Source of the DNA: Capnocytophaga felis
GTDB lineage: Bacteria; Bacteroidota; Bacteroidia; Flavobacteriales; Flavobacteriaceae
DNA: 64,000 bases
Assembly: GCF_009684755.1 (NCBI RefSeq)
Contig: NZ_BLBC01000008.1
Coordinates: 124,001-188,000 of the forward strand
Direction of reading: 5' to 3'
The notes under the pieces were generated by a model. The model made no database searches, had not been told where the DNA came from, and was given only the letters and a program-made list of their open reading frames with translations. Made by a program: the position numbers and the translations under genes. Below are positions 43,109-52,011 of this stretch, piece after piece. Each line of letters starts with the position of its first letter. The first letter of the stretch is position 1.

Positions 43109-44467
43109 ATGAAAGTTAAAACGACATACTTTTGCCAAAACTGTGGTACTCAGTATAGTAAATGGCAAGGGCAGTGTTACGCCTGTAAACAGTGGAACAC
43201 CATTGTTGAAGAAGTTGTTCAAAAAGAAGAAAAAAAAGCTTGGCAGGTAGAGACTTCTAAAGCAAAAAAAACAGCTAAATATGTTTCTGTTTCTCAGATA
43301 AGTACCCAACAGGAAACGCGTTTGAATAGTAACAATCACGAGCTGAATAACGTTCTGGGAGGAGGAATTGTGCCTGGTTCTGTGATATTACTTGGTGGTG
43401 AGCCTGGCATTGGGAAAAGTACGCTTTTGTTGCAAATTGCACTCAATTTGCCTTACAAAACGCTTTATGTGTCGGGTGAAGAAAGTGAAAAGCAAATCAA
43501 AATGCGAGCTGATCGCATTCCACACAAGTTGGATAATTGTTTCATACTTACAGAAACAAAAACACAAAATATTTTTCATCAAATCAAAGAGTTACAACCT
43601 GAGATTGTTATAATTGATTCTATTCAAACCTTGCAAACCGATTACATTGAAGCCTCTGCAGGAAGCATTTCGCAAATCAGGGAATGTACCTCCGAGCTTA
43701 TAAAGTTTGCCAAGACAACCAACACGCCCGTTATTCTTATTGGGCATATCACTAAAGACGGACAAATTGCAGGACCAAAAATTTTGGAACATATGGTGGA
43801 TACGGTTCTTCAATTTGAGGGAGACCGAAATCACGTATATCGCATTTTACGTTCACTAAAAAATAGATTTGGTTCTACTTCAGAATTAGGGATTTATGAA
43901 ATGATGAGTAGCGGTTTGCGTGAGGTGAATAATCCGTCCGAGATTTTAATTTCCAAAACGGATGAAAACATCAGTGGAACTGCCATTGCCGCTACTTTAG
44001 AAGGAATGCGTCCGTTAATGATTGAAATACAATCACTTGTAAGTACTGCGGTTTACGGTACGCCTCAACGAAGTGCAACTGGATTTAACGCCAAGAGACT
44101 CAATATGTTACTTGCCGTATTGGAAAAAAGAGCCGGTTTCCGATTGGGGGCAAAAGATGTATTTTTGAACATAACAGGAGGTATCACTATTGACGATCCG
44201 GCTACTGATTTGGGAGTTGCGATGGCAATTCTTTCTTCTAATGAAGATATTGCAATTGAGAAAAATGTCTGTTTTGCAGGTGAAGTGGGATTAGGAGGAG
44301 AAATACGCCCCGTGCAACGTGTGGAACAACGCATCACGGAAGCCGAAAAACTCGGATTTGAAACCATTTTTATTTCCAAATACAATAAAATTGCTCTGAA
44401 AAATACGGCGATAAAAATTGTAAAAGTTGCTAAAATAGAAGACGCTATTCAGGAATTATTCGGATAA
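43109..44467 (+). CDS. radA: DNA repair protein RadA (Sms)
   Basis: A RecA-related helicase of branch migration and repair. 452 residues: zinc ribbon with Cys9, Cys12, Cys23 and Cys26, Walker A GGEPGIGKST (96-105), the RadA-specific LKNRFGSTSELG motif, and a C-terminal Lon-protease-like domain (from about 330, VFLNITGGITIDDPATDLGVA) lacking protease activity in this family. Normal length. It is the last gene of the rightward run from the HMG-CoA reductase and is closed by a strong hairpin. Confidence 0.97.
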   Translation: MKVKTTYFCQNCGTQYSKWQGQCYACKQWNTIVEEVVQKEEKKAWQVETSKAKKTAKYVSVSQISTQQETRLNSNNHELNNVLGGGIVPGSVILLGGEPGIGKSTLLLQIALNLPYKTLYVSGEESEKQIKMRADRIPHKLDNCFILTETKTQNIFHQIKELQPEIVIIDSIQTLQTDYIEASAGSISQIRECTSELIKFAKTTNTPVILIGHITKDGQIAGPKILEHMVDTVLQFEGDRNHVYRILRSLKNRFGSTSELGIYEMMSSGLREVNNPSEILISKTDENISGTAIAATLEGMRPLMIEIQSLVSTAVYGTPQRSATGFNAKRLNMLLAVLEKRAGFRLGAKDVFLNITGGITIDDPATDLGVAMAILSSNEDIAIEKNVCFAGEVGLGGEIRPVQRVEQRITEAEKLGFETIFISKYNKIALKNTAIKIVKVAKIEDAIQELFG

Positions 44468-44470
44468 GCC

Positions 44471-44503
44471 CAAAAGCTCAAATTTTTAAAATTTGAGCTT
44501 TTG
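44471..44503. terminator. radA terminator
   Basis: CAAAAGCTCAAATTTT (44471-44486) is perfectly complementary to AAAATTTGAGCTTTTG (44488-44503), a near-uninterrupted 16-bp palindrome four bases after the radA stop. It can also terminate the small minus-strand gene that ends at 44509. Confidence 0.8.
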
Positions 44504-44508
44504 AAAAC

Positions 44509-44640
44509 CTATTTTTTCTTTTTTCCACTGCGGAAAAACAACACGGTCATCACTATAAACCCGATACAAACAAGTCCGAAAAAACCGATAATAATGCTGC
44601 CGGCAGTGTGGTCATAAAGTGCAATGTTTTGAGTTATCAT
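44509..44640 (-). CDS. 43-residue single-pass membrane protein
   Basis: A short frame, ATG at 44640 to TAG at 44509, encodes MITQNIALYDHTAGS, then a hydrophobic helix of about 21 residues (IIIGFFGLVCIGFIVMTVLFF) in two halves, then a basic tail RSGKKKK. The composition (short polar N-terminus, one helix, poly-Lys end) is that of a real small membrane protein, with positive residues predicting a cytoplasmic C-terminus. It is flanked by the radA hairpin on one side and a 266-base gap on the other. I do not recognise a function; it resembles in size subunits such as CcoS-type proteins, without shared motifs. Confidence 0.55.
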   Translation of the reverse strand: MITQNIALYDHTAGSIIIGFFGLVCIGFIVMTVLFFRSGKKKK

Positions 44641-44865
44641 ATTAAATACTGAATTTAAAATGGCTAATTTATAGCTTTTTAGTATTCAAAAATATGACAT
44701 TTATCATAATTTGGGTGGTTGAAATGTTTGTTTGTTTTTAAAGTATTGATTATTAGTGTGTTGTTTTTCTATTTTGAATTGTTTTAAAAAATATTTCTGT
44801 AAAATATGAGCCATTTCTATTCTCGTCTGTAAGCCAAATCATTTAAATTTTTGAGAAATAAATCT

Positions 44866-44873
44866 TACATTTG
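44866..44873 (+). promoter_or_regulatory. -7 box for the sigma-54 activator gene
   Basis: TACATTTG lies 33 bases before the start codon. No TTG at a proper distance upstream. Confidence 0.4.
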
Positions 44874-44906
44874 CAACGTTGAACTACTATTAAAGCAAAG
44901 GGACTA

Positions 44907-46163
44907 ATGGAAAATATACAGGCTATAAAACAACGGTTTAGTATCATTGGCAATACTCCAAAACTCAACCGAGCTATTGAAAAAGCAATACAAGTTGCTC
45001 CAACGGATATTTCGGTGCTGGTTACGGGAGAAAGTGGCGTGGGAAAGGAATCCATTCCGAAAATAATACATTCTTTGTCCTTGCGAAAACACGGCAAATA
45101 CATCGCTGTGAATTGTGGTGCTATTCCCGAGGGAACGATTGATTCTGAGTTGTTTGGTCACGAAAAAGGAGCTTTTACAGGAGCTACCTCTACTCGTAGC
45201 GGATACTTTGAAGAAGCCGACGGAGGAACTATTTTTCTGGACGAGGTGGGCGAACTTCCACTAACTACGCAAGTGAGATTACTTCGTGTGCTTGAGAATG
45301 GCGAATTTATTAAAGTAGGTTCATCAGTTGTACAGAAAACCAACGTTCGTATTGTGGCTGCAACGAACGTGAATTTGTTTGAAGCCATCAAAAAAGGAAA
45401 ATTTCGTGAAGATTTATACTATCGTTTAAGTACGGTTGAGATTTATTTGCCCCCGCTTCGGGAACGAAAAGAAGATATTCATCTGTTATTTCGAAAATTC
45501 GCCTCTGATTCTGCCGAAAAATACAAAATGCCTCCGGTAAAACTAACTGATGATGCGGTAAATCTGCTCTTAAGCTATCGATGGAATGGAAATATACGCG
45601 AATTGCGAAATGTTGCAGAGGAAATTTCAGTTTTGGAAAGAAAAAGGGATATTTCAGCAACTACTTTGAAAGAATATTTGCCTGATGAGAGTACAAATTT
45701 ACCAACAGTGATGGGAGCAACCCGAAATGAAAGTGAATTTAGTAACGAACGGGAGATATTATATAAGGTGTTGTTTGATATGAAAAACGACCTGAATGAT
45801 TTGAAAAAGTTGACTTTAGAACTCTTACAACACGATAATTCTCAGAAAGTTAAAGAAGATAATAAAGGACTGATTCACAGAATATACGGAGAGAGTTCAC
45901 GCCCAGCAGAAGCTACACCTATGGTTTCCATCATTCCTGTGGAACACGTACAACCTTTACGAGATATCTCTGATAAGGAGGAACTCTATGATTATGAGGA
46001 AGATATCACTGAAGAACCTCTTTCTTTACAGGATAAGGAATTAGAGTTGATTATCAAGGCTTTGGAAAGAAATGGAGGAAAGCGAAAGGAAGCCGCAAAG
46101 GAATTAGGTATTTCAGAAAGAACACTTTATCGAAAGATTAAGCAATATAATCTGGATTTATAA
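44907..46163 (+). CDS. Sigma-54-dependent transcriptional activator without sensor domain
   Basis: 418 residues that begin almost directly with the AAA+ domain: Walker A GESGVGKE (41-48), the sigma-54-contacting GAFTGA (88-93), Walker B GGTIFLDE (106-113) and the arginine-finger region PPLRERKEDI. A linker of about 130 residues (about 250-380) rich in Glu/Asp follows, then a Fis-type helix-turn-helix (388-416, GGKRKEAAKELGISERTLYR). No receiver, GAF or PAS domain precedes the ATPase, so activity must be set by expression level or partner proteins. Its targets are unknown; sigma-54 -12/-24 sites were not recognised nearby. Confidence 0.93.
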   Translation: MENIQAIKQRFSIIGNTPKLNRAIEKAIQVAPTDISVLVTGESGVGKESIPKIIHSLSLRKHGKYIAVNCGAIPEGTIDSELFGHEKGAFTGATSTRSGYFEEADGGTIFLDEVGELPLTTQVRLLRVLENGEFIKVGSSVVQKTNVRIVAATNVNLFEAIKKGKFREDLYYRLSTVEIYLPPLRERKEDIHLLFRKFASDSAEKYKMPPVKLTDDAVNLLLSYRWNGNIRELRNVAEEISVLERKRDISATTLKEYLPDESTNLPTVMGATRNESEFSNEREILYKVLFDMKNDLNDLKKLTLELLQHDNSQKVKEDNKGLIHRIYGESSRPAEATPMVSIIPVEHVQPLRDISDKEELYDYEEDITEEPLSLQDKELELIIKALERNGGKRKEAAKELGISERTLYRKIKQYNLDL

Positions 46164-46291
46164 GTATAAAATTTTTAAAATAGTAATAATCAATATTTTT
46201 GATGACAAACTCATTGAAGATATTGATTTTTAAATAACTTGTTTTCTATCTTATAATTAAATTAAATAAAAATAACTTCAAAATATAAAAA

Positions 46292-48484
46292 ATGACTTTG
46301 TCTGTTTGGCGTTATGCCCATTTGGCTTTGGCTTTGTTAGGTTCTGTTTTCATCTTAATTGCTTCTGTAACAGGAATGATTTTGGCTTTTGAACCTGCTG
46401 TGAATTATTCCAAAGCCCTAAAAAGTGTTGATTTAGATGATGTTAATTTAAAGGAAACTATCATTTCTTTGAAAGAAAAATATCCGGAAATTCTAACTTT
46501 GAAAGTAAACGAAAATGATTTTGTACAGGCTGAAGTTATTGACAGTGAGGGAAATAATTCTGTTTTCTATATTAATCCCAAAACGGCTGAAAAAATCGGG
46601 GAAACCTTTAAAAGAGCGGAAATTTTCACTTTTTCACAGACATTACATCGTTCGCTTTTTATGGGAAAAGCAGGACGCATCATTATGGCGGTAACTTCTT
46701 TGCTGCTTATGATGATTGCTTTTTCTGGTATATTTCTGATTATCAGGAAACAAAAAAGCTGGAGGCATTTTTTTCGCAACATCGTAAAAGAGAATTTTTT
46801 TCCTTATTACCATACGATTTTCGGCAGATGGATTTTGATACCTATTTTCATTATTACTTTTACAGGGCTGTACCTTTCGTTGGAAGGATTTTCGCTATTG
46901 CCTGCGGAAGCATCTTTGAAGGAAGTAAACGTCGATTTGCTTTCGGAAGAGCCTAAAAAAGAGATTTCGGATTTTGTGGCGTTTGAGGTTCCTTTGTCAA
47001 AAGTTCGTAAAGTAGAATTTCCTCTTTTTGAAGATATTGAAGAATTCTATCGAATAGAAATGATTGATAAAAAGTTGATTATTAATCAATTTACAGGAGA
47101 TGTGCTTCGCCAGTCTGATTCTTTCCTAACGAAGATTATTTCGCATTACAGCTTAATTTTGCATACGGGTCGTAGCAATTTAATTTGGTCTTTTGTATTG
47201 TTTTTGTCCTGCATCGGGATATTATTTTTTATTTATTCGGGATTTGCAATTACACTAAAACGCAGAAAATCAAAGATTAAGAATCCGTTTAAAAAAGAAG
47301 AATGCACACATATAATTCTCGTAGGTTCTGAGGGAGGAACTACTTTTGTTTTTGCAAATATGCTTCATAATGAATTGATTCGATTGGGAAAGAAAAGTTT
47401 TCTGGCAGAAATGAACGCTTTTTCTCTTTACGAAAATATGGAACATTTAATTGTGATGACTTCAACCTATGGTCAAGGAAATGAGCCTTTTAACGCTACA
47501 AAATTTAAAAAATTATGGCAAGAAAATGAGGTTAAGAATCCTTTTTGGTTTTCTGTTGTGGGCTTTGGTTCGTTGGCTTATCCTGATTTTTGTAAATATG
47601 CCTACGAGGTTGATGAGTTGTTGAGAAAGTCTTTAAAAGGAAAATCTTTTGTTGATATACATACAGTTAATAATCAGTCCTTTGAGTCATTTTCTCACTG
47701 GGCAAACTTATGGGCTGAAAAACAAGGAATTGTATTGCAATTGCCAGCTGAAATGATTTTGAGAAAGAAACGAAAACAATTTGATTTTAAGGTAGTTAAA
47801 AAAACAGATATTCAGTGTGATGAAACATTTTTGCTTGTTTTAAAACCTATTGATACAGTGAATTTTGAATCTGGAGATTTACTTGCCATAACGCCCGATA
47901 CTGATGGTCGTGAACGATTGTATTCCATTGGTAAAACCATTGATAATGAGGTGTTATTAAGTGTAAAACGTCACGAAAAGGGGATTGTGTCAAATTTGCT
48001 AAATAATTTAAAATCAGAAGATTTGTTAAAAGCAGGCTTGGAAATAAATCAAGGATTTCATTTTCCTAAAAAAGCAAGTCAGGTGGCTTGTATTGCTACG
48101 GGAACAGGGATTGCTCCTTTTTTGGGAATGGTTGAAAACAATAAGAAGCAAATTCCTATAACGCTCATTTGGGGAGGAAAAAACAGGGAATCGTTTGATA
48201 TTTATCGCGAAACCGTTTTGAAAAATATGTCCGAGAAAAGGATTTCAGATTTGCATTTGGCTTTCTCTCGTTCTGAAAATAAATGTTATGTACAAGATAT
48301 TGTGCAGGAGAAGGCTTTGTTTTTTGCTAAACTACTTGAAAATAATGGAGTTGTGATGATTTGTGGTTCTGTTGCAATGCAAAAAGGGGTGATTACTATT
48401 CTTGAAAAGGTCTGTAAGGAACATTTGAAAAAAACATTGAGTTATTTCCAAAACAGAGGACAAATCCGAATGGATTGTTATTAA
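46292..48484 (+). CDS. PepSY-TM / flavodoxin / FNR fusion reductase, XusC-like
   Basis: 730 residues in three modules: a PepSY-associated transmembrane part (about 1-330; helices near 10-32, 130-152, 175-195 and 300-325, with PepSY loops between), a flavodoxin domain (from about 338, HIILVGSEGGTTFVFANML; VMTSTYGQGNEPFNATKFK), and a ferredoxin-NADP reductase domain (about 490-730; FAD motif RERLYSIGKT near 538 and NADP loop ATGTGIAPFLGM near 601). It should move electrons from NADPH through FAD and FMN across the inner membrane to a periplasmic acceptor. XusC of Bacteroides thetaiotaomicron is a PepSY reductase of this type used for ferric siderophores. Here it stands alone. Confidence 0.88.
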   Translation: MTLSVWRYAHLALALLGSVFILIASVTGMILAFEPAVNYSKALKSVDLDDVNLKETIISLKEKYPEILTLKVNENDFVQAEVIDSEGNNSVFYINPKTAEKIGETFKRAEIFTFSQTLHRSLFMGKAGRIIMAVTSLLLMMIAFSGIFLIIRKQKSWRHFFRNIVKENFFPYYHTIFGRWILIPIFIITFTGLYLSLEGFSLLPAEASLKEVNVDLLSEEPKKEISDFVAFEVPLSKVRKVEFPLFEDIEEFYRIEMIDKKLIINQFTGDVLRQSDSFLTKIISHYSLILHTGRSNLIWSFVLFLSCIGILFFIYSGFAITLKRRKSKIKNPFKKEECTHIILVGSEGGTTFVFANMLHNELIRLGKKSFLAEMNAFSLYENMEHLIVMTSTYGQGNEPFNATKFKKLWQENEVKNPFWFSVVGFGSLAYPDFCKYAYEVDELLRKSLKGKSFVDIHTVNNQSFESFSHWANLWAEKQGIVLQLPAEMILRKKRKQFDFKVVKKTDIQCDETFLLVLKPIDTVNFESGDLLAITPDTDGRERLYSIGKTIDNEVLLSVKRHEKGIVSNLLNNLKSEDLLKAGLEINQGFHFPKKASQVACIATGTGIAPFLGMVENNKKQIPITLIWGGKNRESFDIYRETVLKNMSEKRISDLHLAFSRSENKCYVQDIVQEKALFFAKLLENNGVVMICGSVAMQKGVITILEKVCKEHLKKTLSYFQNRGQIRMDCY

Positions 48485-48889
48485 AGCAGGAGGCTAAAAA
48501 AATCTTTATTTTTAATTGGAGTTTTCAACATTTATTGTTGAAAACTTTCTGAAAATCTGTTTCCGAAATCTTAAAAATTTCATAATTAACAATATCTTTA
48601 GATTCTAATTTTGAAAATTCTGTCAAGGAATTTTGTTTTGTTTTTTGTGATTTATTGTGGAATAAAATTCTGTTTTGCAGTATTTTTTAATGATTATTTT
48701 CTTTTAAGGGTTGTTTTGTTTAGTTTTATGGTTTTTTTTAAAATAAGGGAAAGTTAGTTAATACTTGTGTTTTTGAGAGTCTCTGATTAATGAGGGGTTT
48801 TGATTTTGATTAATTTTTGTACTTTTGTCTTGTTAAATATGCTTTGTAAGAAGTGTATTTTTTAGAATTGTTTAGTAAAGATTTTTATA
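48485..48889. other. Gene-free stretch with terminator-like hairpin and adhesin promoter
   Basis: AT-rich, no credible ORF. AGTTTTCAACA (48520-48530) pairs perfectly with TGTTGAAAACT (48536-48546), 36 bases after the reductase gene, a likely terminator with a weak T-tract. The right side holds the promoter of the adhesin locus. Confidence 0.55.
48799..48827 (+). promoter_or_regulatory. Promoter of the T9SS adhesin locus
   Basis: TTTG (48799-48802), 17-base spacer, TACTTTTG (48820-48827), 63 bases before the first adhesin gene; full match to the -7 consensus. Confidence 0.55.
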
Positions 48890-51800
48890 ATGAAGAATTG
48901 TTTTTTTCATAGTATTTTTGTTTTATTTGTATTTTTATTTTCAAGTGAAGGTTTTGCTCAGTCTAACAATGGTAGAGTAGAATCTATTTCTTTGAAATTC
49001 AGCGATGCTTGTGTTTCTACTACTCACAACAATTTTAGTTTATCGTTTAAATGGGCACCTCCACTTCCTACAGCAAATAATCAATACATAATTGAGCTAT
49101 CTGATGCTAATGGTGATTTTTCTAAGCCTACCATATTGAAAACAATTACAAATCAGAATACGCTTTTTGAGCTTTCTACAAATGTACAGCTGCCAACCAC
49201 AGTTCACGGCAACGGATATAAAATCAGAGTAAGTAGTACTGCTCCTTCAAGTTCTTTTGAGAGTACTTCTTTCTCAGCGTATTATTTGAATGTTACTACC
49301 TCCTTGAAACTCAATAATGGGCAATCAAAGTTAGCTCTTTGTCCGGGACATTCTAAAGAAATATCCGTGGATAAGAAAACGGAAAAAGCTTATAAATGGT
49401 ACAAAGATAATACTTTGATATCTGGGGTTACAGGTCCTTCATATACCGTTTCAGAAGCAGGAACTTATTACGTTACTGTAGATTATGGTAATTTTTGTTC
49501 CGGGTCATCAAACTCTCGCTCTAATAATGTTGAGGTAACGGTAGCTGGTAATATGGGAATGAGCATATCTTCAAATCCTTCAGATACAAATATTTGCAAA
49601 GGACAGAATGTGAAACTTACTGCAAGTACTAAAAACACTTCATATACTTACAAATGGTATCGTAATGATGTTGTGGTATCACAAGGGGAAGGGCTTGACA
49701 CCTATACTATACCAACAACAGGAGATGTTGCAGGAAGATACTACTTGGGAGTTGCAGTTCCAGGACAAGATTGTGAAGAACGCACCAATGTTATTGAAAT
49801 AAAACTTAAAGAAGATTTTAAAGTTTCAGCTACCGTAACAGATGGTGATTTGATGTTACCTGGAGCGACAAAGCAACTTAGAGCAGAGACCACAGCCGAG
49901 AATCCTTCCTACCAATGGCTGTTGAACGGTGCTGAGATAAATGGAGCAACTTCACGGGATTACACAGCTTCTGAGCCGGGAGAATATCAGGTTAAAGTAA
50001 CACAAAACGGAACTTGTGCAGGTTCGGTATTGTCTGAAAAAGTTACTCTGAAAAGCCCAACAAGTTTTAAAGTGGAAATTAAGTACAAATCAGCTTCTTA
50101 TCAGGCTTGTTTGTATGACAAAACATCATTAGCAATTGAAAAAATTGTAGCTGTAACGGATTCCGGTGAAGTAGTTATGGAGCCTTCTACATATAATGTA
50201 TTCACATATCAGTGGTATAAAGGAGCAGAAATAGTAGATGGAGCTAACAGTAATGAAATCTTCTTGGATAACACTTCAAAAAACGGAACTTATTCTCTGC
50301 AAGTTTCTGCTTCAGGGTATAATTCAATTCCTCGTTCTAATGAATTGTCAATTCAACTTATTGACGCAAGTGCAGTTAAGTTAAATGAGGGGCGTAGAAG
50401 TATTGAATTTTGTACCGGCTCCGTGAAACTTACCGCTCAGCCTGCTGATGCTTCAGCTACCTATACTTGGTATAAGGACGGGGTTGAGGTACTACAGGAA
50501 GTTGGTAAATATGAATATGAAATTTCACAAACGGGAACTTATCACGTTTCTATGATGAAACAAGGTGAAGCTGGCTGTGCCGCAGTTTCTAACTCCATCG
50601 TAGCGATTAAAGATGATGTTACGGCAGGTTGGTCAAGAGATATGAGACCGAAAGAAATTTATGTTGATGGGAAATCCTATACATTGACTATTTCTCACAC
50701 AATGACAAGTCCTACAATAAAATGGTTCCGAAATGGACAGGAAATATCCGGAGAAACGGGTCTTTCACTAAATATTACACAACCGGGTAGTTATTATGCT
50801 GAGTTAGTAAACGGCGGAACTACTTGTGCCAATGAGAAAAGAGTAACACCTACACAATATTATATAGAGGTAAAAAGTTTAAAACCAACAATAGGGTTTA
50901 AAACGCAAAATCAATCGGAAAACTGTGACGGTACGGCTACCCAAACTACGTTGGAATTACAGAAATTGGAAGGTGTTTTAGTAGGAGAAGAACCACTACC
51001 TTTCAATAGCACCGATTTTGACAGCTTTACTTACCAATGGTTGAAAGATGGTGTTCCAATTCAAGGACAAACCGATTACAGAAATTTATTGGTAATGAAT
51101 GATGGGTCAATAGGGGAGTATTCATTACAAGCCACATACAAGTCTTCAATCACGGAGTCTAACAAACTGAGAGTTTCGTTTGCCTCTGTCCCTGACGTTA
51201 CAATACAAACCGAAAGCCCTAATAATACACCTATAATATGTCCGGGAGGTAACACAACCTTATCTTCTTCCGTTTCTTCAGCAGCGTATTCCTATCAATG
51301 GTACAAAGAAGGTAGCAAAATTGAAGGTGCAATAGAAGCTAATTATAACGTTACTGAGGCAGGAAATTATTATATGGAAATATCAAACGGAGTATGTACC
51401 AAGAAATCCGCAACAATTTCTGTAAATTATTTCAAAGCAGAAAATATAAAGCTTATTCGTTTGGACAACAATATGGAAGTTCCTGATAAGTCTTCTTTTT
51501 CTGCAACAAAAGGACTTGAGGTAGGAGTTTTAGATAGTAGTAGTGATTATCAGTATTATTGGAGTACTCCTGATAAGCAAACCTTTGGTGAAAAAGTTGT
51601 AATTACAGAAGTTGGGGTTTATACTTTAACAACTACAATTGGAGGAACTTGCTCGCCGGTAGTAGTTTCGTTTGAAATAAAAGATTTGTACGAAATTAAT
51701 GAAATACCGAATGTTGTAACACCAAATGGAGATGGATTTAATGATTTTTGGGAAATTCCAAATGAGTATCTAAATAAAAGTTATGTAAGGGTAAGGATAT

Positions 51801-51964
51801 ATTCTCAAGAAGGAAAAGTGGCTTTCGACGGAACAAATTATGATAATAGGTGGCCTAATATGAATGTATCCAAGGATATAGGTAAAAGGGCACTCCTTTA
51901 TATGTACGTAATTGAAGTCAACGGGAAAGTTGAGAAACAAGGAGTTATTACCGTAATTAAATAA
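48890..51964 (+). CDS. Ig-repeat adhesin with T9SS type B sorting domain
   Basis: 1,024 residues: signal peptide (1-24, GFAQ), then eight or so Ig/PKD-like modules marked by YxWYKDGxxI ... SxxGTYYVxV pairs (for example near 165-225, 235-310, 330-390, 510-575, 600-680 and 780-850), most with a Cys near each end. The last ~90 residues (from EINEIPNVVTPNGDGFNDFW) are the gliding-motility-associated type B C-terminal domain that directs secretion by the type IX system and attachment by SprF-type partners. The stop overlaps the next frame. Its partner is probably the PorP/SprF protein encoded directly downstream. Confidence 0.92.
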   Translation: MKNCFFHSIFVLFVFLFSSEGFAQSNNGRVESISLKFSDACVSTTHNNFSLSFKWAPPLPTANNQYIIELSDANGDFSKPTILKTITNQNTLFELSTNVQLPTTVHGNGYKIRVSSTAPSSSFESTSFSAYYLNVTTSLKLNNGQSKLALCPGHSKEISVDKKTEKAYKWYKDNTLISGVTGPSYTVSEAGTYYVTVDYGNFCSGSSNSRSNNVEVTVAGNMGMSISSNPSDTNICKGQNVKLTASTKNTSYTYKWYRNDVVVSQGEGLDTYTIPTTGDVAGRYYLGVAVPGQDCEERTNVIEIKLKEDFKVSATVTDGDLMLPGATKQLRAETTAENPSYQWLLNGAEINGATSRDYTASEPGEYQVKVTQNGTCAGSVLSEKVTLKSPTSFKVEIKYKSASYQACLYDKTSLAIEKIVAVTDSGEVVMEPSTYNVFTYQWYKGAEIVDGANSNEIFLDNTSKNGTYSLQVSASGYNSIPRSNELSIQLIDASAVKLNEGRRSIEFCTGSVKLTAQPADASATYTWYKDGVEVLQEVGKYEYEISQTGTYHVSMMKQGEAGCAAVSNSIVAIKDDVTAGWSRDMRPKEIYVDGKSYTLTISHTMTSPTIKWFRNGQEISGETGLSLNITQPGSYYAELVNGGTTCANEKRVTPTQYYIEVKSLKPTIGFKTQNQSENCDGTATQTTLELQKLEGVLVGEEPLPFNSTDFDSFTYQWLKDGVPIQGQTDYRNLLVMNDGSIGEYSLQATYKSSITESNKLRVSFASVPDVTIQTESPNNTPIICPGGNTTLSSSVSSAAYSYQWYKEGSKIEGAIEANYNVTEAGNYYMEISNGVCTKKSATISVNYFKAENIKLIRLDNNMEVPDKSSFSATKGLEVGVLDSSSDYQYYWSTPDKQTFGEKVVITEVGVYTLTTTIGGTCSPVVVSFEIKDLYEINEIPNVVTPNGDGFNDFWEIPNEYLNKSYVRVRIYSQEGKVAFDGTNYDNRWPNMNVSKDIGKRALLYMYVIEVNGKVEKQGVITVIK

Positions 51965-52000
51965 TGAACACAAATAACTTATTACTTTATTTAGATAATA

Positions 52001-52007
52001 AAGGAGG
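52001..52007 (+). promoter_or_regulatory. Strong Shine-Dalgarno deciding the PorP/SprF start
   Basis: AAGGAGG four bases before ATG at 52012. Such a full anti-16S match is unusual in Bacteroidota, and it selects this start, which also begins the signal peptide, over the ATG at 51964 that overlaps the previous stop. Confidence 0.7.
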
Positions 52008-52011
52008 AATT

